Under the pieces are notes generated by a model that saw nothing but the letters and a program-made list of their open reading frames with translations, ran no database searches and was not told the origin of the DNA. Of a stretch of DNA of 64,000 nt, positions 51,428 to 61,000 are shown piece by piece. Source of the stretch: Imperialibacter sp040222385. Its GTDB lineage: Bacteria; Bacteroidota; Bacteroidia; Cytophagales; Cyclobacteriaceae. The position numbers and the translations under genes are program-made. The stretch's first letter is position 1, and each line of letters starts with the position of its first letter. The DNA lies in the NCBI RefSeq assembly GCF_040222385.1, contig NZ_JAVKDF010000014.1, positions 121,242-185,241 of the forward strand. Reading direction: 5' to 3'.

Positions 51428-54187
51428 TTAGTCTACGATCAGTCTGGATTCGACGGTCTGTCCGGACTCAAGTTCCGCTCTGACTATATAAGCCCCCTGG
51501 TGCACACCATTTAATCTAACCAAATAGTCTGAATTGCTGGTTTTCTCAAACCTGACATTTCGCACCCTGGCTCCATTAAGGCTGAAAACAGTCACTCGTA
51601 GAATCTTCTCCATGGACGAAATGCTGAAGCTTTCCGCTGCTGGGTTAGGGAAAACGGAAACTGCCGACTGTTTCTCCCTATCAAATATGCCCAATGCATC
51701 ATCCACAGATTGAACATTGAGTGTAATTTCGAACGGACCGACCGTAGTCAGCGGGTCGCTCACCTCGAACTCAATTTGGGTAGTGCCAAAGTAGTTGCTG
51801 GCCAGGGATAGCATGCCGCTTGAGCCTACTTCAAAGTGCTCATTGTCGAAAACGGTTATTGAAGCCTCATCGTCAAGATCAACTATGGTGATATAGTCGA
51901 ACAGATTGAAGGTAGTGTCTTCATTTACGGTGATTGTTGGTTCATAGCTGACGACTGGCTCGAAGTTCTCTGCGCTCAACATGGCAAGGCTGTAGGCCGG
52001 TAAGCCTTCAATGCTTTTAAACCGTCCCATTGCCAAAACCCTGTTTCCCGAAAGTAAATGGGTTTTATTGACGCTGTATTCCAAAGCGTCTGGCGACACA
52101 TTAAAAAGCCAGCGCTCGTTAACAGAGCCATCAAGACTTGATCCTGCCAAATCATTCACTGCTACGTTGTTCAGCTTCTTGAAATTTCCGCTTAAAAGTA
52201 CCGTGCTATCATTAATTGCCAGCAGATGGCGATTGTCGGATAAACCAGGAGAATAAAAAGTAGAAAGGCCAGTCTCGATTATATCGCCGGTTTGCAGGTC
52301 ATATTTATAAACAACATTACCATCGTCGGAGCCCCCATGGGTTAGCTTACCAGAATTGTAAAGGGCGTCTCCTATTTTCACAATATCGTTAGGGCTAAAG
52401 TCTATGGAGTCTTGGCGGAGATAGTTTTGATTGTAGTTTCCATTTTTATCCATTGCCCATAAAAAAGCTGCAACATTGTTTACCGCCCCGCTCATGGCAA
52501 AATTATCCTGGTCTATGGTGCAAAGGCTAAAAACCTGAGCGGCTACACCGGGAAACAAGCTGGTGATGAAGTCAGAAATCAACACACCGGATTTATCCAC
52601 AGCCTGCACATAATTTGAAAATTGCCCACAAAAAATGATCCGGTCGTCCATCAGTATAAAATCTTTCAGAAAGACTTCACTTCCCAGCGAAAAAAGATGG
52701 ACAACAAAGGACTCGTCCAGAACTCCTGCATCGCTCATTCTTAACAGAGGAACTTTTGGTTGACCAAGAATATTTCGAAACATTCCGCCCAGGTAGATGT
52801 CTCCGTTCTGGTCAATCTCCAGCTTTTCAACAACATCGTCAACAGCCAATGGGTTATTGCTGTTGAACACCTGATCAGGTTGGCCTGAGGCGTTGAGCCT
52901 TGCAAGGTTCTTCACTTCTATGTTATCGACGTGGGTGAAACTGCCTCCAATAATGATGTCCCCGCCGTCAAGCTCAACAGCAGTGTTGACTACTCCGGCA
53001 CCAAAAAGGCGCTCGTTTCCTGAGACGGATGTATCAACCGTGCCGCTTCCGTCAAAAGCAAGGAAAGTATACAGCACGCCCTCATAAGTGGCACCAAAGT
53101 CCATGGAATAAATAAAACGACCGTTTCCATAACTAAGAGTGTGCTGGGAAAGAAAGTTCTCGCTCAATACTATTTTAGAAAACTCCGAAGAAAGCGTGCC
53201 GTCGAGCTCAACCCCAACAATGGCAGTCTGCTGCAAGGTGTCTCTGACAATGACAGCCACTCTGTTGAGAGTGGGGTCAAATGCTGCGTCGAACACTTTT
53301 TGGAAGGCCTCGGCGTCAATCACGGTCGACAGAGCGGTTCCTGAAAACGAGGGGTCGACGTTTCCATTTTGATCAAGAAGCGCCAGACCATATGGATAAG
53401 ACACGTCATTTATCATGTCAAACCGGCCGGCTAGCAAAATTCGCTTATCCGGCAGAAGGGTAAACTTTGTTTGCGACTCACTGAATGTCAACAAATTGAA
53501 AGTGTCATCCTTTTCACCATTGGTCTGTAGTTTAATCATATTGGTCGTTACCCCATTGTGGGTAATGTCTCCCAATAGTAAAATATTATTACCCGAATCA
53601 ATCTGGACGTCATAGGCATGGCCGGTGAACTCAAATGGGATGAACTCGGGATCGACATTGCCGTTTTCGAAAGTTTTGAACACTCCCCGGGAGCTTCCGG
53701 TCATCGCAACCACCAGATATCCATCCTGAAATGCTTTGAGGTAATCTATTTGGAAATACTGAAGGGGCACTGGAATTTCTCTTTTCACATGTCCAATGCT
53801 GTCAATCACAGTCACTACCCTGGGCGTGGTGTGAGTACCCACGACGAGGTCTGAATTTTGCCCTGGCTCTACCCATGCGTGTTTGCCGCTGGAGAGTTCC
53901 GGATTCAGATAGATCGAAATTAAATCGTCGCTAAGCGAAAAACTCTGATCGATACTTCCATCGATATTTAGTCTTACTATGCCCTTGACGACGGCCTGGC
54001 CTGCGAAGGCATAGTCGCCATACAGCACCAATTTGCCGTCATTTTGGATCACATGACCAGTAGTTCGGGCATTCCCTTTTAATTTTGGTGCAAAGTCGGT
54101 AAGCACATACTGGGCTCGAAGTGGCTGAAGGGCGACAACAATAAGAGCAAAAGACAAAGCTACTGAACGAATATTTTCACTTAGCAT
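51428..54187 (-). CDS. Delta-60 repeat surface protein with T9SS sorting domain
   Basis: 919 residues with a signal peptide (to PLRAQ, about residue 25). Most of the protein is built from delta-60 repeats: GKLVLYGDYAFAGQAVVKGI, RILLAGRFDMINDVSYPYGL, GDIIIGGSFTHVDNIEVKNL and similar units at roughly 50-residue intervals, forming a propeller-like beta structure. A cadherin-like stretch follows at about 755-835 (EPTITVNEDTTFNLFDYI). The last about 75 residues are a type A sorting domain (SVFPNPAAESFSI, ending ESRLIVD), so the protein should pass through the type IX system to the surface. The ligand is unknown. Confidence 0.88.
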   Translation of the reverse strand: MLSENIRSVALSFALIVVALQPLRAQYVLTDFAPKLKGNARTTGHVIQNDGKLVLYGDYAFAGQAVVKGIVRLNIDGSIDQSFSLSDDLISIYLNPELSSGKHAWVEPGQNSDLVVGTHTTPRVVTVIDSIGHVKREIPVPLQYFQIDYLKAFQDGYLVVAMTGSSRGVFKTFENGNVDPEFIPFEFTGHAYDVQIDSGNNILLLGDITHNGVTTNMIKLQTNGEKDDTFNLLTFSESQTKFTLLPDKRILLAGRFDMINDVSYPYGLALLDQNGNVDPSFSGTALSTVIDAEAFQKVFDAAFDPTLNRVAVIVRDTLQQTAIVGVELDGTLSSEFSKIVLSENFLSQHTLSYGNGRFIYSMDFGATYEGVLYTFLAFDGSGTVDTSVSGNERLFGAGVVNTAVELDGGDIIIGGSFTHVDNIEVKNLARLNASGQPDQVFNSNNPLAVDDVVEKLEIDQNGDIYLGGMFRNILGQPKVPLLRMSDAGVLDESFVVHLFSLGSEVFLKDFILMDDRIIFCGQFSNYVQAVDKSGVLISDFITSLFPGVAAQVFSLCTIDQDNFAMSGAVNNVAAFLWAMDKNGNYNQNYLRQDSIDFSPNDIVKIGDALYNSGKLTHGGSDDGNVVYKYDLQTGDIIETGLSTFYSPGLSDNRHLLAINDSTVLLSGNFKKLNNVAVNDLAGSSLDGSVNERWLFNVSPDALEYSVNKTHLLSGNRVLAMGRFKSIEGLPAYSLAMLSAENFEPVVSYEPTITVNEDTTFNLFDYITIVDLDDEASITVFDNEHFEVGSSGMLSLASNYFGTTQIEFEVSDPLTTVGPFEITLNVQSVDDALGIFDREKQSAVSVFPNPAAESFSISSMEKILRVTVFSLNGARVRNVRFEKTSNSDYLVRLNGVHQGAYIVRAELESGQTVESRLIVD

Positions 54188-54283
54188 ATATTACTATTAG
54201 TTGAACAATGATAAGTTATTTTTTTGCCGACACAAACCCTAATTCAAAGTAGGACAGATTTCCTTGCTTAAGGACAAAGGTAA

Positions 54284-54312
54284 TGCGCAACCGAGGGGGT
54301 GGGTGTTGCGCA
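54284..54312. repeat. Inverted repeat TGCGCAAC / GTTGCGCA
   Basis: Perfect 8-bp arms at 54284-54291 and 54305-54312 around a G-rich 13-nt loop. No T run follows. It lies about 100 bp before the delta-60 gene start. Confidence 0.5.
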
Positions 54313-54610
54313 ACCCACAAAAAACCAGCAAAGCCAGGCCTTTTGTCTGTGTTTATTAACCAAGGTTTTCATATGGCCATACTTCACTGGCACATCACTT
54401 CGAGCCTTCAAAGGGAGCCTTGCCGGCAAAGCTGCTGATCTGCTGAGGCATCCATAACAGCCGTCATTTCGAAACGTAGCCACCGATGACTATCGGGGCG
54501 AAGTGAGAAATCCCCATGACTTACATGAGGACTGATGCAGTTCCTTATCCGGTTCAGTGCCATTACCCAGGGGATCCCGTTCCGGCTTCGGGTTCCACGT
54601 CGGCTCGCTC

Positions 54611-54628
54611 TCCCGATAGCTATCGGGA
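54611..54628. repeat. 18-bp perfect palindrome TCCCGATAGCTATCGGGA
   Basis: Perfect self-complementary 18-mer. A related ACTATCGGG stands about 130 bp upstream. From memory, palindromes of this kind are frequent in Bacteroidota intergenic DNA. Confidence 0.65.
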
Positions 54629-54684
54629 TCGCAATCGGGATGACGTTGGTGTGGGTAGGGTGGAGATATCCCAGCCTGAATTGT

Positions 54685-54760
54685 ATATGCCGTACCTACG
54701 GCACTCGCAGGAGATTGGCAGGGGTTCCGGGTTTACCGCTGTTCCGTCCCTATGGGACTC
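54685..54760. repeat. Dispersed palindromic element, copy B
   Basis: Begins ATATGCCGTACCTACGGCAC, with the palindrome GCCGTA/TACGGC, and ends GTTCCGTCCCTATGGGAC. Collinear with 51281-51357, in the same orientation. Confidence 0.7.
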
Positions 54761-54995
54761 TTGCCCTGTGTTCCTCCGTTGCCCGCCGAAGCCTCTGGCG
54801 TAGGTGGTCTTTGTCCTCCGAAGCCTTTAGCGGAAGAGGGCCTCTCTGCGGGTAAACTCTTCCTCACATAAGCATAAAAGCAATGAGTCTCCTATGCCCA
54901 TTTTCAGTATGGCAATTGAGATTTTAGCCTTTCATCACCTCACAAGCAATGAAAAAATCAATTATGGCAGTTATTTATTAGTTGAAATAATCAGA

Positions 54996-55026
54996 TTGAT
55001 TATATTGAGAGACCAACCTACCTTTT
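54996..55026 (+). promoter_or_regulatory. Candidate promoter of the giant surface protein gene
   Basis: TTG at 54996-54998 and TACCTTTT at 55019-55026 (7 of 8 to TAnnTTTG) are 20 bp apart. The start codon at 55034 would leave almost no leader. Confidence 0.3.
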
Positions 55027-55033
55027 TTCAATT

Positions 55034-58000
55034 ATGATCATTAGAGCTATTGTTTGCTCCATTATCTTCTCTTCTTGTATTTTATTTTCTTCCTACGGTC
55101 AGGTAATTGATGATTTCTCCGATGGGGATCACACTACTAACCCAGAATGGAATGACCCAAGTAGTCACTTTATTGTAAATGGTAGCAATGAGCTACAACT
55201 AAATAACAGCGGGGCCAGTGGTAGCACTTCATCTTTCATAAGCACAGCATTTAACTCTCTTGGAAATACCTCCTGGGAGTTTAAGGTAAAAATGAATCAT
55301 AACCCCAGTAGTCAGAATTTTGTGCGTGTTTACCTGACGTCCGACAATTCGAACCTACTGAGTGACGTCAATGGCTATTTCGTTATGCTGGGAGGCACTC
55401 CAGATGAGGTTAGTCTATACAAGCAGTCCGGTGCAACTCCAGAGATTCTAATTGATGGCTTTAACGGCATACTTAATTCGTCTACTGTTGACATTGATGT
55501 AAAAGTGCTCCGCTCATCCTCTGGGAATTGGGAGTTGTTCAGAAAATTATCTTCTGAGACTGAATACCTCTTGGAAGGGACTGCTACAGACCTAACTCAC
55601 ACTTCTAGCGACTACTTTGGTTTTTACGTTAAGTATTCTGCAGGTAACAGTTCCAGCTACTACTTCGATGACATTTCAATTAAAACCGAGCTATCGATAG
55701 GCAATATATCTGTGACTAGTAAAAACGATTTAATAGTTACCTTCAATCAACCGGTAGAGGAAACCAGCGCCGAAACGACTGAAAACTATGTTGTCGACAA
55801 TGGAATAGTAGTCTTTTCTGCTGTCAGATCAGATTTGAATTATTCAAACATTACCCTGACAACCTCCGATTTGGCAACCGGAGATTATAGTCTAGAAGTT
55901 AGTGACCTAAAAGACGATTTCTCATCAACCACTATCAATTCTCCACTTGAATCTGCCTTCTCCTACACCCAACTCGCCCTTTCCGAAATCATCACTCCCT
56001 CTTCCACCGAGCTAAAGCTCATTTTCAACGATGAACTGGATGAAACTGCCGCCGAAACGCTGTCCAACTACACAATCAACGGAGGAATAGGCAATCCCGT
56101 CAGTGCTGTGCTGAATCCTTCTAACCCAAAAGAAGTCTTGCTCACGCTCAGCACTGAATTGGTCGAGCAAGCCTACGAATTGAGCTTGCCGAATGGCCTG
56201 GTCAACGCATCTGGCAATAGCCAGGTCGAGCCTGCCACTGCCTACGAATTCGATTTTGTGGTTCCACTCATTGCTGAATCGGTAGAAGTGCTTTCCAAAA
56301 ACCAGTTAACCATCAGCTTCAACAAAACCGTGGCAGTCGGGCCTGCTGAAACACCAGAAAATTACGCAATCAATAACAGTGTCGGGGCGCCGACCTCAGC
56401 AGCCGTTGGCACTGAGCCGAATAAAGTGGTGCTTACCCTTGGTACCAATCTACTAAACGATACCTATGAAATCTCCATCAGCAACCTGACGGATGAAGCC
56501 TCGACAGGTCTTTCGCCAAACCCCACTGCGCTTGCCTTTTCTTACCTGCCATTGACCATCGCAGGGGTCAGCGTTACTGGTGAAAACACTTTGCAAGTGA
56601 CCTTCAATCAGTCGGTAGGCCCAGGCTCGGCAGCACTTACCTCCAACTACTCGCTGAATGACGGTTTTGGCAATCCGCAAACAGCCAGTGTTTCTGAGGC
56701 AGACGATAAAGTTGTTGAGCTCATCTTCTCTGAAGACTTCTTTAATTTTACTTATGAGATCACCATTAACGGGGTCTCTAATCAGTCTGCGAATGCCCTG
56801 GCCGAAAACCTGGCCGAAGCGGTACCAGTGTCGAAACCTACTCCTGCTGGCGCACTCATTATCACTGAAATTCTCGCCGACCCGAACCCCAAGGGCTCCA
56901 GCCCCGATCCAGTTGTGCTGCCCACCGCCTCAGGGGCTGAGTTTGTGGAAATTTACAATCCGGGTACCCACTCTATCAACCTAAATAGCTTCAACCTGAC
57001 AGGCGGCACAATCGGCAGCTATTTGCTCTCAGGAGGATCGTACGTAGCGCTGGTGCCGGCGACTTATTTAACCAGCTATGAGGCTTTCGGTAATGCTACA
57101 ACAATCACTAGCTGGAACAGCCTCACCAATACCGGCGAGGTCATCACGCTGAAAGACCAGATTGGAAATACGATTGACGAAGTGACTTTTAGCAGCAGCT
57201 GGAACGACGGCAGCGAAAAGGATGGCGGCTGGTCGCTGGAAAAAACCAATCCGCAGCCAGCCTGTGAAAGCAGCGCCAACTGGCGCACGTCCATTGACGA
57301 AAAAGGAGCCACGCCAGGGACACAAAATTCGGTCTTCGACGATGCTCCTGACACCACACTGCCCACTGTTGCTGAGGTCGAAATTGCAGACGAAGAAACC
57401 ATCGCCATTCATTTCAATGAGAAAATGGACACCGACCTCGCAGGCGTTACAGCAAGCCTCAATGGTGAAGAGGTCGCTGGTGTCTCCTTTCCCGATGACC
57501 AAACCCTGTCCATTACACTCACCACGCCTTTGACCTCGGAAGCCAACTATTCACTGGAGCTATCCGGAATCAGCGACTGTGCTGGCAACCCTATGACCAA
57601 CGGCTCAATTGACTTTTACTACGACACGAAGCCACCGGTTCCGGAGCAGGTGGTGCTTCGTTCGTTCAGTAGTCTGCTGCTTCAGTTCGATGAGCCTTTG
57701 AAAGAAACAGACGCTGAGAAAGAGGAGAACTACAAAATAGTGGACCTGGAAACAGCTCCTGCCAAAGCCAATCTCCTGGCTGACTCTCCTCAGTCGGTGT
57801 TGCTGGAGTTTGAAGAGCCTTTTGCTCTCGGTGCCTCGTATGAAATTGAGGTGAGCTACCTGAAAGACACACTGGAGAATGCGATGGGAACTCCCGTCAC
57901 CCTGGCCTTTTCCGTGCTACAGCAAATCGACTCGGTATGGGTGGAAGGAGCCAATTTTTTGTCGGTTAGTTTCAATAAGGAGCCTGACAAGACGTCAATG

Positions 58001-61000
58001 ACATCGGCTGACAATTACTCTGTAGATGGAGAAGCAAAGCCGTTGAAAGTACTTCCAGTGGCCAAAAACATTGCCCGACTGATCTTCAAAGACAACTTTT
58101 CCGAGAACAAAGATTTGGTGCTCTCGATCTCCAATCTGGTGACTTCGGAGGCGGAAACGTTGATTACCCCTGACTACATTTTTCGACACGACACGAAGCC
58201 GCCGACCGTTGATTCTATTGCCGCAACGGACGCATCTCATTTGGTGGTGTACTTCAACGAAAAGCTGCAAGCTCCCTATGCGGAAGCCACCGGCAACTAC
58301 GAATGGAAAGACCATGGTCATCCTGATTCCGTTGCCTTGCAAATGGATAACAAGTCAGTCTTGCTTTCGTTCGGAGAGCCTTTCCCCCAGGAAATTGAGC
58401 AGGAGCTTGCGGTGGTCAATCTGAAAGACCTCTATGGAAATCAAATAACAAAAGCGATATCCAAACCCTTCGTTTACGACACCCTTCCTCCCAGAGTAAA
58501 TGCGGTTATCGTTACCTCACCAAAGACACTGGAGATTTCCTTATCCGAACCAGTTACCACCGCTGCTTCGGTGCCTGACCATTACCTCCTGGGCAGCAAG
58601 CAGCCATCTGTAGCTAAAAGGACACTTCCAGACTCAAATGTGGTGATGCTCACCTTTGTTGAGGCCCTTCCTGATGTCAATAGCATTCCACTAGCTATCG
58701 ATGGCATCTCAGATTTTTACGGCAATACCTCCGTGAAAATTAGTACTACCGTCAACAACGAGGATCTGCAGCCCGGAAAAGCAATGGTCATTTCAGCCAG
58801 CAAAGCGCTGGTCTCCTTCAACAAAGCGCTGGGCAGTGATCGCACTTTATCGAATGTCATCGGCGATGATATTGTGGCCGTGAAACAAGGAAAAGAGGCG
58901 CACCTGTTAGAACTGGAAGTGTCCGGTAAATTCGAAGAAGATTCTCTGTACACCTTCGCATTCAACGGCCTGACCTCAGCAGATGGAATTGCGCTGGGCG
59001 CTTCAAAAACCATTGACTTTACCTATCATTCGCTGGTTGAGCAGGTGACGTCAAATCACCCGGCGCTTGTTGAACTTTTGCTTACCGTGCCGGTCAATGC
59101 GGACAGCCTTTCAACGGTGACTCAAATGGTCGTCGGATCGGAAGAAATTACCCCTTCTCTCATTTTGCCAGATGCCGACAAGCCCAACAAAGTGAATATC
59201 TACTTTGACGAAAACCTTCCCTTCGACGAAACCCTGACCCTCACTTTTTCGGAACTGTACGATGTTTGGGGCAGAAGAATTCCTGACCAGGCCATCTCAT
59301 TTGCCATCGATGCACAGTCGCCGACCGTTGCGAATGCCTTCTCCCGACTGTTCTCAGAGGTCGTCGTGGAGTTTTCTGAAAAGGTTTCCAGTTCAACATC
59401 GCTCAGCCCAAATCATTATTCCATCATCGGACTGCCTCAACCGGATCAGGTAGCGTTCACAGACGCTGATCACCTTTCGGTTTCGTTATCTTTCAAAAAT
59501 GAGTTTGTCGACAATACAACCTATCAATTGGCAGTAAAAAACGTCGAAGACATCTCTGGCAACGTAATGCAAGTCGACACCATTTCATTTACCTACGCCA
59601 GGCCTAACATTCCCAAGGTTGGCGAAGTCCTGATTACGGAAATCATGGCAGACCCCAGTCCATCGGTTGGGCTGCCTGAGGTGGAATATGTAGAGCTATT
59701 CAACAACTCCGGTATTGATTTCGAGCTCTCTGCATTTGGGTTCGTCAACAGCGACAAGGCTTTTGAGCTGGGAGAGGGCTTGCTACCAGCAGGGAGTTAT
59801 TTGATGCTGTGTTCTCCAAATGACACCGCCTCGCTTGCTGACTTCGGCGCTGTGGCGGGGCTCACGGGCTGGTCGGCGCTGTCCAACTCTAAGGATTCCC
59901 TTAGCCTGATAAATTACTATGGCGACGTCATCGACCAGGCAGTTTATACCACCTCCTGGTACAAAGACTCCCAAAAGGATGAAGGTGGCTGGTCACTTGA
60001 AAGGATTTTGGGCGAGTCGGCCTGCGGAGAAGATTATCGCTGGGCGGCATCTCAAAGCGAGTTGGGCGGCACTCCGGGCGCTGCCAATTCACTGGCATTT
60101 TCTGAAATCGATTCTATTGCGCCTGCTTTCATCGATGTTGCCGTTGTGGAGCCCACGAGACTCAGCCTGGGATTCTCAGAATGGATAAGCGAGGTCGGCC
60201 TGGCAGCGCTAAAAGTAGATATTAAAGGAGGGCCGGAAGTTTCCTCTTTCGTACTGGAAGAAAATCAAACCAGCGTGCTGGCAACACTAAAGCAGCCGTT
60301 GACTTTAGGTGCCGAGTACTTGGTCACCGTCGCCGGAGTTGTGGACTGTAGTGGCAACGAAATGGAAGTAGCTGAGACGACAGTAGGCGTTGGCAGGCCT
60401 CCTATTTTTGGTGAGCTTATCATTTCGGAGATCATGCCTGATCCAGATCCCACACAAGGCCTGCCAGAAGCTGAATATATCGAGATCTTTAATCCTACCA
60501 GCGAATGGGTCAGCTACAACGGAGTGAGACTGATCGTAGGAGAGAAGCAAGCTACTTTTCCCAAAGGCGCTATTGCCCCCAACTCTTTTCTCATCCTTTG
60601 CAGCTCAGGAAGTCAGCCCCGGTTAAAGGAATTCGGTGCCACACTTGTCATCACTTCCATGCCGTCCCTGAAAAACGATGGCGACGAGATTTCCCTTTTA
60701 TTAGAAGATCAGTTGCTTCATAGGATGCGATATGATGACGGCCTCTTTACTGAAAGCAGCAAAAAGGATGGCGGCTGGTCGCTGGAGATCATCGATGTAA
60801 ATCTGCCCTGCGCCGGAGAAGAAAATTGGATTGCCTCGGCCAACCAAAGCGGAGGAACGCCTGGTCAAATCAATTCGGTGAACAATACCCTGGGCGATGG
60901 CATGCCCGCAAGTCTGATGGAAGTTATCCCAACCTCCGACTCTACGCTGCTGGCACGGCTCAGCGAACAGGTGATCATCGATACTGATAAGTTAGAGATC

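Larger units (their letters stand above)
54188..55033. other. 846-bp noncoding, repeat-rich gap
   Basis: No credible gene. The plus-strand readings at 54516-54855 are low-complexity frames over repeats. Contents in order: an 8-bp inverted repeat (54284-54312), a segment of type CGTCATTTCGAAACGTAGCC (54471-54490) ending in GAGAAATCCC, the inverted 15-mer shared with 51141-51155, an 18-bp palindrome (54611-54628), a dispersed element (54685-54760), and an AT-rich promoter-like end. Confidence 0.75.

Noticed and set aside
54516..54855. Plus-strand reading frames of 95-106 residues
   Set aside because: They lie over palindromic repeats, are rich in Arg/Pro/Ser, and match no family.
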